This document shows, piece by piece, positions 35,449 through 47,811 of a stretch of 64,000 nucleotides of DNA. The stretch's first letter is position 1, and the number at the start of each line of letters is the position of its first letter. A program made the translations under genes and the position numbers. The notes below the pieces were generated by a model. The model worked only from the letters and a program-made list of their open reading frames with translations, was not told the DNA's origin and did not search any database. The stretch lies in assembly GCF_900148515.1 (NCBI RefSeq), contig NZ_FRXN01000003.1, positions 186,001-250,000 on the forward strand, written 5' to 3'. Origin of the DNA: Algoriphagus zhangzhouensis. Lineage in GTDB: Bacteria > Bacteroidota > Bacteroidia > Cytophagales > Cyclobacteriaceae.

Positions 35449-36579
35449 ATGTCAAAATTCGATCCCATAAGGCCTTACTATGATGCGGAAGCCAACCCGG
35501 CTATCATGAAAATCTTGGAAGACCCTATGCTAGAAGCAATGATGAGTTTCACCTTTCCTCAAGACAGAAATGGATTGTGGAAAGAACTAATGCGTCACAC
35601 CCACTCCCTTCGAGATTTCCAGATTAATTTTATTTATCCGGGATTGATGAAGGTATTGGAAAAAAGTTCTGACGGGTTGAGTACGGGTGGATTCGAGCAA
35701 TTGGAGCCTAATACTCCTTATCTATTTATCTCGAATCACCGAGACATTATTTTGGACACTTCACTACTGAATTCATGCCTTTTTGAAAATGGCTTGGTCA
35801 TGACCACATCGGCCATCGGAGACAACTTAATCAAGAAGCCATTCCTACACACCCTTTCTAGACTTAGTCGCAATTTTGCTATCAAAAGAGGCGTTTCCGG
35901 CCGGGATTTGTTCGAAAGTTCCAAACTAGTCTCTGACTATATCAGCCAGTCTCTTTTGAAAGAAAACAGAAGTGTTTGGACTGCTCAGCGCGAAGGAAGA
36001 ACTAAGGATGGAAATGACATCACCCAAAAAGGGGTATTGAAAATGCTGACTTTGGCAGAAGAAAGCAATGACGCTTTCTCTTACTTCGAAAAAGTCAATA
36101 TCGTACCTGTTTCCATTTCTTATGAATATGACCCAACAGACATGTTGAAAATCCCTGAATTGTTGGCAAAGGCAAGGGATGAAAAATATATCAAGAGCGA
36201 AAATGAGGATTTCCTAAATCTCTTGAGGGGGATCATGGGGACCAAAAAACGAATTCACATTCAAGTAAATGGAATTCTCAATGAGGAAGTAAAGGCAATT
36301 TCTAAAAGTGAATTGAGTCAGAGCGACAAACTCAATCAACTTACCAGCCTAATCGATCACAAAATCTGGGCAGGCTATAAATTATGGCCTAGTAATTACA
36401 TTGCTCACGATTTGCTTTATGGTGAAAATGAATGTGTAGAGTATTATACCAGCGCAGAAAAAGAAGCTTTTGAAAAACGAATTTTGGAAAAAGTAAATAC
36501 CAATAATCCGGAAGAAGTGAAAAATTACCTGGCCATGTATGCCAATCCGGTCAATAATCAAAAAAAGACACTCATTTAA
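35449..36579 (+). CDS. 1-acylglycerol-3-phosphate acyltransferase-like protein
   Basis: 376 residues from ATG 35449 (MSKFDPIRPYYDAEANPAIM); a TTG at 35425 would add eight residues. The PlsC-type catalytic motif is ISNHRDIILDTS (NHx4D, about residue 97), with the second block near AIKRGVSG and the third near TAQREGRTKDG. There are no clear membrane helices. It is longer than PlsC and probably acylates a lipid intermediate. Confidence 0.85.
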   Translation: MSKFDPIRPYYDAEANPAIMKILEDPMLEAMMSFTFPQDRNGLWKELMRHTHSLRDFQINFIYPGLMKVLEKSSDGLSTGGFEQLEPNTPYLFISNHRDIILDTSLLNSCLFENGLVMTTSAIGDNLIKKPFLHTLSRLSRNFAIKRGVSGRDLFESSKLVSDYISQSLLKENRSVWTAQREGRTKDGNDITQKGVLKMLTLAEESNDAFSYFEKVNIVPVSISYEYDPTDMLKIPELLAKARDEKYIKSENEDFLNLLRGIMGTKKRIHIQVNGILNEEVKAISKSELSQSDKLNQLTSLIDHKIWAGYKLWPSNYIAHDLLYGENECVEYYTSAEKEAFEKRILEKVNTNNPEEVKNYLAMYANPVNNQKKTLI

Positions 36580-36596
36580 TCTGAGTGTCTTTTTTT
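36561..36596. terminator. bidirectional intrinsic terminator
   Basis: A 14-bp stem (36561-36574 with 36582-36595, AAAAAAGACACTCA and its complement) with a 7-nt loop carries an A run on one side and a T run on the other. It therefore serves both the acyltransferase gene and the convergent histidine kinase gene. The acyltransferase stop lies in the loop. Confidence 0.9.
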
Positions 36597-36601
36597 GTCT
36601 T

Positions 36602-37840
36602 TTAGTAAGGTATTGGAATAGAAATTTGGATCTTTGTCCCTTCTCCTTTCATAGATTGTATTCCTATTTTTCCATGGAGAGAATCGACTAGGTGCAATAC
36701 AAGCTTTAATCCAAAGCCATATCCTTTCTCCCCTTTAGTTCCACTGGTAGAGCTCCCTTCTCCATTCAAAATCTCATCAACTTTAGTTTGGTCCATTCCG
36801 GAGCCTGTATCCGAAATCTGAAAATTCAGAATTTGCTGAAGCCCTAAAATTTCCATTTCTAGCTTAACTGAAACAACTCCTCCTTCACCGGTAAATTTGA
36901 TAGAGTTTGAAATTAGGTTTCCTAAGATTTGAAGGATTTTGTTCTTGGGAAATGGAACTGAGGAGTTTCTATTACATAATTCCACCTTAAGCTCTACTCC
37001 TTTGGTCCTGGCTTGTGGGATAAATAAATCTTCCAGCTTTCCAGCCAAAACCTGAAGAGTCAGACCTTCTCCATGAATCAAATTTTCTGGATTTTCTCCT
37101 TGTGACAAATCTTGAGTTAGAATATCATTTGCTAAATCCAAAACAGAACGGCTTCCCTTTTCAATCAAATTAAAATATTCCAACAGCTCCTCCATCTCAT
37201 TTTGATCTCCTTGAATCCGAACAATCTCTGCCAAACCCTGAAACCCGCTAATTGGACCCCGGATATCATGCGCCAATCTATTCTTTATTTTATCTATAGC
37301 TAAAACCTTAGCTTGAAGTTCATCCATAGTCTTGTGCGCTTTCAAGCGATTGACGATTTCATCTGCTATAATCGTCAGCATTTCCTTTTTTTCTGAGGAA
37401 ATCTGATGAAGTCCCGGATCCATCACACATAATGCTCCCAGGCTAAATTCTTCATTGATCTTCAAGGGAATCCCGAAGTAGTATCTCAAATTAGGCTGAT
37501 CTCGGACATAATCCATCGAATTAAACCTATCATCCGCAGTCAAATCCGGCACCTCAAACTCAGAAATATTCTGTTCAGAAATCGTGTATTGACAAATTGA
37601 CTCCTCTCTTGGCATCTGACTCATATCAATCCCAAATGAGGAAATACTCCACTGGGTGAAATGATCTATTAAGTTGATCAGAGATATTTTGGTACCAGCA
37701 ATTTTTGCGGCCAATCTGGATAAATCATTCATGGATTTCTTCAACTCCAAATAGTCCAAATCGAACTCTCCCAAGGCTTTCAATCTCTCTAGTTCATTAG
37801 TAGGAATCGGTCTTAGTTGCTCGTTTAAAGGCTTATTCAT
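36602..37840 (-). CDS. GAF-domain sensor histidine kinase (soluble)
   Basis: 412 residues with no membrane segment. A GAF domain fills about 20-165 (FGIPLKINEEFSLGALCVMD). The HisKA helix has the phosphorylated His191 in RLAHDIRGPISG. The HATPase domain is complete: NLISNSIKFTGEGG (N box), ISDTGSGMDQTKV (G1) and GYGFGLKLVLHLV (G2). It senses a cytosolic ligand and probably signals to an unlinked response regulator. Confidence 0.93.
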   Translation of the reverse strand: MNKPLNEQLRPIPTNELERLKALGEFDLDYLELKKSMNDLSRLAAKIAGTKISLINLIDHFTQWSISSFGIDMSQMPREESICQYTISEQNISEFEVPDLTADDRFNSMDYVRDQPNLRYYFGIPLKINEEFSLGALCVMDPGLHQISSEKKEMLTIIADEIVNRLKAHKTMDELQAKVLAIDKIKNRLAHDIRGPISGFQGLAEIVRIQGDQNEMEELLEYFNLIEKGSRSVLDLANDILTQDLSQGENPENLIHGEGLTLQVLAGKLEDLFIPQARTKGVELKVELCNRNSSVPFPKNKILQILGNLISNSIKFTGEGGVVSVKLEMEILGLQQILNFQISDTGSGMDQTKVDEILNGEGSSTSGTKGEKGYGFGLKLVLHLVDSLHGKIGIQSMKGEGTKIQISIPIPY

Positions 37841-37975
37841 AATTCGAAATAACTACTATATTGGGCTTCAATCCTAATTTAAAATCAGCTATTTTGAGCT
37901 TAGGAAACAGATTTCAAAAATCTATTTCCCAAAAACAAAAAACGCTATTTGTTTATTTCTATCCATTTTCAAATA

Positions 37976-38560
37976 ATGAATAAAACTTCATATTTTCTTT
38001 CTCTGATTTTATTAATCAGCCTTTTTTCAAATTCCACTTTTGCTCAAGAAAAAAGTGCAATAGGTAAAATCGAAACTCCCCTTGGAAACATTTATATCCA
38101 ACTAGATGACCGTACCCCAAATCATCAAAAGAGCTTTATTGAGCTGGCTGAAAATGGGTATTGGGATTCATTGACATTCAATAGAGTTATCCCCAATTTC
38201 GTCGCACAAGGAGGATGTCCTGATACTCCTGAAGGGTTTAAAGACCCTGAATATTTATTAGAACCTGAGTTTCACCCAGAACTTACCCATGTATATGGAG
38301 CGGTCGGAGCAGGAAGAGATGACAATCCCAGAAAGCTATCGGCACGATGTCAGTTTTATATTGTTCAAAACAAAGATGGGTTGCATCGGTTGGATGATAA
38401 CTACACTGTTTTTGGCCATGTGATCAAAGGGATGGATATCATTGATCAAATCGTATCTGTAAAGCGGGATGATATTGATGAACCGTTGACACCGATTACT
38501 CTGAATGTATCAGTTGAGTACCTTAGCACTGCTGAAATCGAAGCATTAAAAAACAAATAG
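37976..38560 (+). CDS. secreted cyclophilin-type peptidyl-prolyl isomerase
   Basis: 194 residues from ATG 37976 (MNKTSYFLSLILLISLFSNS), which begins a signal peptide cut near TFAQ; a TTG at 37949 is rejected. IETPLGNIYIQLDDRTPNHQ, FNRVIPNFVAQGGCPD, the CQFYIV strand and NYTVFGHVIKGMDIIDQI are the cyclophilin blocks, with the catalytic Arg in FNRVIP. It catalyses proline cis-trans isomerisation during folding in the periplasm. Confidence 0.93.
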   Translation: MNKTSYFLSLILLISLFSNSTFAQEKSAIGKIETPLGNIYIQLDDRTPNHQKSFIELAENGYWDSLTFNRVIPNFVAQGGCPDTPEGFKDPEYLLEPEFHPELTHVYGAVGAGRDDNPRKLSARCQFYIVQNKDGLHRLDDNYTVFGHVIKGMDIIDQIVSVKRDDIDEPLTPITLNVSVEYLSTAEIEALKNK

Positions 38561-38564
38561 ACCT

Positions 38565-39635
38565 ATGAACCCAATAAAAATATTGATAGTAGGATGTGGA
38601 AATATGGGAGCTTCCCATGCAACAGCCTATCATCATATGCCTGAGTTTGACATTTGTGGACTCGTTTCTAGAGGAGAAAGCAAAAACAAACTAAACAAAA
38701 AGCTTCAGGCAGACTACCCCCTTTTTGAAGATTATAACGAGGCATTAGCGCAAACGAGTCCAGATGCAGTTTGCATTTCAACTTACCCAGACACCCATGA
38801 AGAGTTCGCTTTGAAAGCCTTAGACCAGGGATGTCACATTTTCATCGAAAAACCCCTTGCAGACACGGTTTTAGGCTGTGAAAAAATTATTGCAAAAGCT
38901 AAAGAAGTCAATAAAAAAGTAGTCGTTGGTTATATTCTAAGACACCATCCATCCTGGATGAGATTCATTGAGGAGGCTCAAAAGCTTGGAAAACCACTTG
39001 TCATGCGAATGAATCTTAACCAACAAAGCCATGGCTTTATGTGGGATGTTCACAGAAATTTGATGAAAAGCCTCAGTCCTATTGTGGATTGTGGAGTCCA
39101 TTACATCGATGTGATGTGTCAAATGACTCGTTCCAAACCCATTTCCGTATCCGCGATTGGAGCTCGGCTGACAGAAGATATTTCTAAAGACAATTACAAT
39201 TATGGCCAATTACAAATCCGTTTCGATGATGGCTCCGTAGGTTGGTATGAAGCTGGCTGGGGACCGATGATTTCTGAAACGGCTTTTTTTATTAAAGACG
39301 TATTTGGTCCCAAAGGCTCAGCATCTATAGTTGCAAAGGATGCTGGAGGATCAGGGAAATCTGATGATGTAGATTCACACACCAAAACCGAATCCATTCG
39401 GGTCCATCATTCAGAAATTGATTCCAAAAACAACTTCGTTCATAAAGATGACTGGATTGATATGCAAGATGAACCCGGCCATCAGGAATTATGTAATCGA
39501 GAACAAGCTTATTTTCTAAACTCCATTCAATCTGATATTGACCTTTCTGACCATTTAGATGATGCGCTAAACAGTTTGAAGATTGCTTTTGCATGTGACG
39601 AGTCAGTGAAAACTGGAAATATTGTAATACTTTAA
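38565..39635 (+). CDS. Gfo/Idh/MocA-family oxidoreductase
   Basis: 356 residues. The N-terminal Rossmann domain has ILIVGCGNMGASHATAYH, then AVCISTYPDTHEEFALKAL and HIFIEKPLADTVLGCE, whose EKP holds the conserved Lys. The C-terminal domain includes VDCGVHYIDVM with the usual Asp/His pair. Members reduce or oxidise sugars and cyclitols with NAD(P). The gene starts four bases after the cyclophilin stop, but no shared role is evident. Confidence 0.9.
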   Translation: MNPIKILIVGCGNMGASHATAYHHMPEFDICGLVSRGESKNKLNKKLQADYPLFEDYNEALAQTSPDAVCISTYPDTHEEFALKALDQGCHIFIEKPLADTVLGCEKIIAKAKEVNKKVVVGYILRHHPSWMRFIEEAQKLGKPLVMRMNLNQQSHGFMWDVHRNLMKSLSPIVDCGVHYIDVMCQMTRSKPISVSAIGARLTEDISKDNYNYGQLQIRFDDGSVGWYEAGWGPMISETAFFIKDVFGPKGSASIVAKDAGGSGKSDDVDSHTKTESIRVHHSEIDSKNNFVHKDDWIDMQDEPGHQELCNREQAYFLNSIQSDIDLSDHLDDALNSLKIAFACDESVKTGNIVIL

Positions 39636-39668
39636 AAAACTAAAATTTTAAATGTATTATTTTACGGA

Positions 39669-41624
39669 ATGACAAACTTTCTTCGGAAAATATTCTTTTC
39701 TCATCCTGCTTTAACTGGGATCTCAGTATTTATTCTTGCTGGAATAGTAGGTTTTTTGTTGAGCTACAGAGAATACCAATTGGATGTTCTGGACGAAGAA
39801 AAATCTGTAAAAGATTTAGTAGAAATTCTCGAAGAAAAATTACAAAGTATTATCAAGGCTTCTAGCTCTTCTACTAAAATACTAGCTTATTTATATCAAC
39901 ATGATGGTTTAGATGATGATTTCGATGAAGTTGGAAAAAGTATCATTGACAATATCCCTATTCTTGACCACATCCAGTATTTGGATAGTGGGACCATTGT
40001 GGCTACCTACCCCTTAGCAGGAAATGAATCCATAATCGGATATAACATTCTTGAGGACAACGAAACTATAATTGCTGAAGAAGCTATTGAAGCCATAAAG
40101 AGAAAAACACTCTACTTTGCAGGCCCTTTGGAATTGAAGCAAGGAGGAAAGGCCATAATAGGAAGACAACCCATTTTTGAAAATGAAAATTTCATCGGTT
40201 TTGCTGCTGTAATTATTGATTGGGAAAAACTCAAAAAGGTGGTTTTTTCCTCAGATGTTCCATCTCAAGGATTTGCTATCGATATATTAAAGGAAAATCC
40301 GACATCAAATGAAATCAATTCAATACTCGAAACTTCTTTTGAAGACCTTTCTGGGCCAATGTTAGAGAAAAAGATTATCGAAGGAAATTGGATAATCAAG
40401 GTACAGAAAAATAAAAATGAAGCATTCAGTCAGATATTAATACCGTCAGGGTTTAGATTAATTACCTCGATATTACTGGGTTTTTTGATTTTCAACATCA
40501 CCAAGCAACCTGCAAAACTTGAGAAAAGAATAACTGAAACAACAAAGGAACTTCAAGTCAGCAACCAAAGATTTGAATATGCAGCCCAAGCTACATCTGA
40601 AATGATTTGGGATTGGGATATGGTGTCTGATAAAGTATATAGAAGTCCAAATTTTGAAAAACACCTCGGCTATTCATTGGAGGAATTAAATTCCGATTCC
40701 AATTTTTGGTTCGCATTAATTCACCCTGACGAAAGAGAGGAAAACCTCAAAAAAGTTGAAAAATTCCTGAAAAGTGACAAGACATTTTGGGAGGTAGAGG
40801 TTAGAGTAAAAACCAAGCAGGGTGACTACATCTATGTGCTCGAAAAAATCTATCTCATTCGGGACAAAAAGGGCAATCCAGTACGAATCATCGGATCCAC
40901 ACAAAATATTACTGACAGAAAAGTCAAAGAGCAAGAGTTAAAAGATGCTCATGCTCAATTGAAAAAGGCATTTGAAGAACTTGGGACTTCTCAAGACAAA
41001 TATTCTAAACTCTTCGATCGAAGTCCACTTCCAATTATTGTATACGATCCCTCAAGCCTCAAAATTCTTGAGGTTAATAATGCTGCCGTTGAAAAATACC
41101 AATTTTCGTATGCTGAATTTATGACCATGGATATTTTGGACATTCACCCTAAGGATGAAGTTCCAAAATTTCTAGATAAGCTTGATGAATTTAAACAAAC
41201 TCAAAGAAAGGATTTCAGGAAATTATCCAAACACCAGAAAAAGGACGGGACTATTTTCGAGGTAGATGTAAGACCTTCTAAGATTAAACTTAATTATTCA
41301 AGTGTCAATATGGTCCTGATTTCCGACATCACTGAAAAATTAAGACACATCCATAAAATCGAAGAGCAAATAGAACTCTTCAAAGAAATAGCCTGGATTC
41401 AATCACATGTGGTAAGAGCACCTTTGGCTAGAATTCTTGGTCTATTGTCTTTATTGGAAGTTTCAGAAGAGCCTCTTCCTGAAGAAATCGAAGAATACAT
41501 CACCCACATTAATGATTCCGCAAATGAACTAGATGGCATAGTAAAAGACATTGGTAAAAAATTAGATGTCATCGCTCAAAATGAGGACAAGGAAGCAAAT
41601 TTTTATTTTGGTAAAAAGTCGTAA
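39669..41624 (+). CDS. CHASE-like/PAS/PAS membrane sensor ending in a partial HisKA-like helix
   Basis: 651 residues. TM1 is at about 14-32, a CHASE-like extracytoplasmic domain at 33-258, and TM2 at about 262-279. A PAS domain with PAC (about 300-420, IWDWDMVSDKVYRSPNFEKH) and a second PAS (about 445-565) follow, joined by a coiled coil. The C-terminus has a histidine in IQSHVVRAPLARILG (His580) resembling a HisKA phosphoacceptor, but the protein stops 71 residues later without any ATP-binding domain. It cannot act alone as a kinase. Confidence 0.85.
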   Translation: MTNFLRKIFFSHPALTGISVFILAGIVGFLLSYREYQLDVLDEEKSVKDLVEILEEKLQSIIKASSSSTKILAYLYQHDGLDDDFDEVGKSIIDNIPILDHIQYLDSGTIVATYPLAGNESIIGYNILEDNETIIAEEAIEAIKRKTLYFAGPLELKQGGKAIIGRQPIFENENFIGFAAVIIDWEKLKKVVFSSDVPSQGFAIDILKENPTSNEINSILETSFEDLSGPMLEKKIIEGNWIIKVQKNKNEAFSQILIPSGFRLITSILLGFLIFNITKQPAKLEKRITETTKELQVSNQRFEYAAQATSEMIWDWDMVSDKVYRSPNFEKHLGYSLEELNSDSNFWFALIHPDEREENLKKVEKFLKSDKTFWEVEVRVKTKQGDYIYVLEKIYLIRDKKGNPVRIIGSTQNITDRKVKEQELKDAHAQLKKAFEELGTSQDKYSKLFDRSPLPIIVYDPSSLKILEVNNAAVEKYQFSYAEFMTMDILDIHPKDEVPKFLDKLDEFKQTQRKDFRKLSKHQKKDGTIFEVDVRPSKIKLNYSSVNMVLISDITEKLRHIHKIEEQIELFKEIAWIQSHVVRAPLARILGLLSLLEVSEEPLPEEIEEYITHINDSANELDGIVKDIGKKLDVIAQNEDKEANFYFGKKS

Positions 41625-41963
41625 AAATTTACTGGCCAACTATTCCTTATATAAAAGAGGAAGAATGTAACGCTTTTCAATCAGCCCTTCTTTGACATAT
41701 TCTGGCTCTAAGCATTCATACTAATGAAAATCAAAAGTTTACTAAACATTTCCATCAAATTCATTTTGTTTGAAATTGATTTAGAAAGCCTGATTACCCT
41801 AAAAAAGTTTTTTTAATTTGTTTTAAAATTAGATTTCGAAAGATCCAATGATGGAAAAGCATTTGGGTCAATTAGGAAAAATGCCCTAACTTTTGCGATT
41901 AATTAGTAAATCAACCTGCTAATTCCTTAAAATTATCGAATTAGCGTATTTCCAATACCAAAG
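41625..41963. other. gene-free 339-bp region before the sugar operon
   Basis: An AT-rich stretch between the PAS sensor and the first SDR gene. No coding frame or tRNA is seen. It must contain the operon promoter. Related pieces CGATTAATTAG (41898-41908) and CGAATTAGCG (about 41937-41946) near the start suggest a possible regulator site, but I could not define a convincing dyad. Confidence 0.5.
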
Positions 41964-42722
41964 ATGACAGATCAAACAGTCCTTATTACAGGTGGAGCAA
42001 GTGGTATCGGCCTAGCAATGGTCAGAAAGTTTGCCAAGACAAAAGCAAATGTTTATTTCATTGATGCCAACGTAGCTGAAGGTGAAAAAGTAGCCAAAGA
42101 AGAACAAGATAAAGGTCACTCTGTCACTTTTTGGAATGCAGATGTCACTTCCTTTGAGCAGGTTTCTGGCTTTATCAATCAATTGCCTGGAAAAATCCAC
42201 ACATTGATCAACAATGCGGGTGTTTCTCATGTGGGAAAAGTTGAAAATACATCTGAAGAAGATTTCGACAGACTTTACAATGTCAACATCAAAGGCATGT
42301 TTATCTGTACCAAGGCTGCACTTCCAAAATTGATCCAAGACGGTGGCGGTTCTGTATTGAACATGGCCTCTGTGGCTGCTACGATTGGTATCCCGGATCG
42401 TTTTGCCTACTCCATGACCAAAGGTGCTGCACTTTCCATGACCCTAAGCATAGCCCGAGACTATGTAGAGCAAGGTATTAGATGTAACTGTCTTTCTCCA
42501 GGAAGAGTACATACGCCATTTGTGGATGGATTCTTGGCAAAGAATTATCCTGGACAGGAAAAAGAAATGTTTGCCAAACTAGCTGCAACCCAACCTATCG
42601 GCAGGATGGGCACCCCTGAGGAAATTGCAGAATTGGCTTATTTTGTCAGCTCAAATGAAGGTAGCTTCATCACTGGCGCGAATATTAATATTGACGGTGG
42701 ATTCTTGGGATTGAAAATGTAA
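41964..42722 (+). CDS. SDR oxidoreductase, probable 2-keto-3-deoxy-L-fuconate dehydrogenase
   Basis: 252 residues of the classical short-chain dehydrogenase family. The cofactor motif is ITGGASGIGLAM, followed by NNAGVSH and the catalytic S...YSMTK (SVAATIG, FAYSMTKGAAL). The C-terminal PIGRMGTPEEIAELAYF and ITGANINIDGGFLG complete the fold. As the gene directly before an FAH-family hydrolase in a sugar-acid operon, it probably oxidises the 2-keto-3-deoxy acid at C4 with NAD. The specific substrate is inferred from the Xanthomonas-type oxidative L-fucose pathway. Confidence 0.8.
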   Translation: MTDQTVLITGGASGIGLAMVRKFAKTKANVYFIDANVAEGEKVAKEEQDKGHSVTFWNADVTSFEQVSGFINQLPGKIHTLINNAGVSHVGKVENTSEEDFDRLYNVNIKGMFICTKAALPKLIQDGGGSVLNMASVAATIGIPDRFAYSMTKGAALSMTLSIARDYVEQGIRCNCLSPGRVHTPFVDGFLAKNYPGQEKEMFAKLAATQPIGRMGTPEEIAELAYFVSSNEGSFITGANINIDGGFLGLKM

Positions 42723-42757
42723 TCCTTTCCCCATCATTAACCTATAATATCTAAATC

Positions 42758-43617
42758 ATGAAATTGATTCGATTTGGCCAAGAGGGCCAAGAAAAAGCAG
42801 GAATCCAAAATGCTCAAGGTGACTACCTAGATTGCTCCAGCTTTGGAGAAGATTGGAACGAGACGTTTTTCACCAACAATGGCTTAGAAAGATTGACCGT
42901 TTGGTTGGATGCCAACGAATCCAAACTTCCTAAAATCCCTGAAGGTGCAAGATTGGGATCCCCAGTGGCCAGACCTTCTAAAATCATCTGCATTGGCTTG
43001 AATTATTTGAAGCATGCTGAAGAATCCGGAATGGCTGTTCCTGAAGTTCCAATCGTATTTATGAAGGCAACTTCATCTCTTTGCGGTCCATTTGATCCGA
43101 TTTATATCCCTAAAAATTCCAAGCAAACTGACTGGGAGGTTGAATTAGCTGTAGTCATTGGAAAGCGCGCAAAATACGTTTCTAAGGAAAATGCTTTGGA
43201 TTATGTTGCAGGTTATGCCCTTCACAATGATGTGAGTGAAAGAGACTTCCAGCTAAGACATGGTGGGCAGTGGGTGAAAGGCAAAAGTGCTGATCACTAT
43301 GCTCCACTAGGTCCAGTTTTGGTAACAAAAGACGAAGTAGCAGACCCTCATAATTTGAGATTATGGTTGAAATTAAATGATCAAATCCTACAAGACAGTA
43401 ATACCTCTGATTTGATCTTTGATATACCTTACATCATCGAACATTTGAGTCAATACATGACTTTGCTTCCAGGTGATGTGATTTCTACTGGCACTCCATC
43501 TGGAGTTGGAATGGGATTGAAGCCTGAGCCAAGATACCTTCAGCCGGGAGATGTTGTAGAACTAGGCATCGATGGTTTGGGAGTATCCAAGCAAGTAGCG
43601 ATGAACGATCCTGAAGC

Positions 43618-43621
<4 letters not shown>
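42758..43621 (+). CDS. fumarylacetoacetate hydrolase-family enzyme, probable 2,4-diketo-3-deoxy-sugar acid hydrolase
   Basis: 287 residues with the FAH C-terminal domain. ICIGLNYLKHAEESG opens it, the metal-binding Glu lies in DWEVELAVVIGKRA and the Asp in HNDVSERD, and GDVISTGTPSGVGMG is the family signature. In oxidative L-fucose or L-rhamnose breakdown this family cleaves the 2,4-diketo-3-deoxy acid to pyruvate and lactate. The stop overlaps the start of the next gene by four bases. Confidence 0.87.
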
Positions 43622-46530
<2,909 letters not shown>

Positions 46531-46540
46531 TTAGAAACTC

Positions 46541-46876
46541 ATGCAGACATTTCTATTGATTTGTGATCTCAAAGATGAGCCAGAGGCGATCCAAGCTTAT
46601 GTGGATTGTCATAAAACTGTAGCACCTGAAATCCTGGAAAGTATCCGAGTTGCAGGAATAGTTCAAATGAGTATTTATCGCTGGAAAAATCGGCTTTCCA
46701 TGATTATGGTAGCGGATGATGATTTCTCTTTTGAGAAAAAGGCCGAGCTAGATAATGCCAATCCAAAAGTTCAGGAATGGGAATCTTTTCTTGGACAATA
46801 TCAAACGAATTTACCGGGCACTCCTCCCAATTGGAGATGGGCCATCACAGAAAAAATATTTGATTTTAAAGCTTGA
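46541..46876 (+). CDS. L-rhamnose mutarotase-like (RhaM/DUF718) protein
   Basis: 111 residues of the RhaM-type ferredoxin-like fold. FLLICDLKDEPEAIQAYVDC, HKTVAPEILESIRVAGI and MSIYRWKNRLSMIM match the family, and a Trp-rich end (PPNWRWAITEKIFDF) closes it. Members interconvert sugar anomers, here probably the imported fucose or rhamnose ahead of the dehydrogenase. It is the last gene of the operon. Confidence 0.88.
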   Translation: MQTFLLICDLKDEPEAIQAYVDCHKTVAPEILESIRVAGIVQMSIYRWKNRLSMIMVADDDFSFEKKAELDNANPKVQEWESFLGQYQTNLPGTPPNWRWAITEKIFDFKA

Positions 46877-46888
46877 ATTTAGCTTAAC

Positions 46889-46917
46889 AAACCTGAGGGA
46901 AACCTCAGGTTTTTCAT
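46889..46917 (+). terminator. intrinsic terminator after the sugar operon
   Basis: A 10-bp stem (46889-46898 with 46903-46912, AAACCTGAGG/CCTCAGGTTT) with a GAAA loop is followed by T. Confidence 0.92.
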
Positions 46918-46944
46918 TTTTGAGCTATATATTTGAGTATTAAT

Positions 46945-47028
46945 TATTGACAACGGGGTGCCTAATAATGGCTGAGATCATACCCGAAAACCTGATCTGG
47001 ATAATGCCAGCGTAGGAATTGTGAATTG
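46945..47028 (+). promoter_or_regulatory. TPP (THI-box) riboswitch
   Basis: The conserved aptamer blocks are in order: GGGGTGCC (46955-46962), GGCTGAGATCATACCC (46970-46985), AACCTGATCTGGATAATGCC (46989-47008) and AGCGTAGGAA (47009-47018). ACAA (46950-46953) can pair with TTGT (47019-47022) as helix P1. The P3 arm is short. No strong terminator was seen in the 57 bases before the first gene, so control may be at translation. It places the four downstream genes under thiamine pyrophosphate. Confidence 0.93.
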
Positions 47029-47085
47029 CTATTTTTCAATTTGTACCCTCTCTTGGTATTCATTCTGGTCTAGACAAAAAGACGA

Positions 47086-47811
47086 ATGAAAGAACTTTTA
47101 AAGCAGAAGAATTTTGAGGTTGCCCCTGAAGAACTCCGAACTTGGCAGGGAAGAAAAGAATGGTTTTTCAACCGAGACGATACCGATCATTACGAACAGT
47201 ACTACGAAGGTCCATACAAGGAACAAGAGATTTGGCAAAAGAAAACCTTGGAAGGTTTGATCAAGCAGGATTCCCGCGTGAAAACTCTATTGGAGTTTGG
47301 TTGTGGAACTACCCGTTTTACCCGTTGGTGGCATGAGATAGGCTTAGAAGCAACCGGAGGAGACATCTCCCCTTTCATGCTCGCTCAGGGAGTTCAGCTT
47401 TTTGATGGGGACCTGGTTTTGGCCGATTCACATCACATGCCTTTCAAGGATCATTCGTTCGATGCTTTAGCCTTTGTGACCACTTTTGAATACTACAAAA
47501 ACCCAATTGAAGTAATTCGTGAAGCTGTAAGAGTGGGTAAATATGGGATCATCTTTGGAATGATGAATCGAAACACACCCAAACTCATCCGAAGACGAGT
47601 CCAGCAGGTTTTTGGTAAAAACAATTACTATGTGACTGCCAATTTTTATACTCCAGCAAGCCTGAAGGATCTGATCGCTCAAGCTCTTCCTGACCGAAAA
47701 TATACCATTGAATGGAATGCCACTGGATTACCTAAATGGTTTCCAAAGCAACAATGGAAAGTTCCCTATGGAGATTTCTTTGCTCTTCATGTCAAACTCC
47801 TTGATGTCTAA
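47086..47811 (+). CDS. SAM-dependent methyltransferase under TPP control
   Basis: 241 residues. Motif I is LLEFGCGTTRFTRWW (about 68-82), the acidic residue after strand 2 is in TGGDISPFML, and motif IV is SFDALAFVTTFEYYKNP. The N-terminal 65 residues (FNRDDTDHYEQYYEGPY) are an extra cap. It is the first gene after the TPP riboswitch, and its TAA shares a base with the next ATG. A Trm112-like gene in the same operon suggests that it may need such a partner. The substrate, perhaps a pyrimidine, thiazole or thiamine-related compound, is unknown. Confidence 0.85.
   Translation: MKELLKQKNFEVAPEELRTWQGRKEWFFNRDDTDHYEQYYEGPYKEQEIWQKKTLEGLIKQDSRVKTLLEFGCGTTRFTRWWHEIGLEATGGDISPFMLAQGVQLFDGDLVLADSHHMPFKDHSFDALAFVTTFEYYKNPIEVIREAVRVGKYGIIFGMMNRNTPKLIRRRVQQVFGKNNYYVTANFYTPASLKDLIAQALPDRKYTIEWNATGLPKWFPKQQWKVPYGDFFALHVKLLDV

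Noticed and set aside
47029..47085. Transcription terminator as the riboswitch expression platform
   Set aside because: Only weak pairings (AATTG/CAATT, TACC/GGTA) without a T run were found before the first gene.
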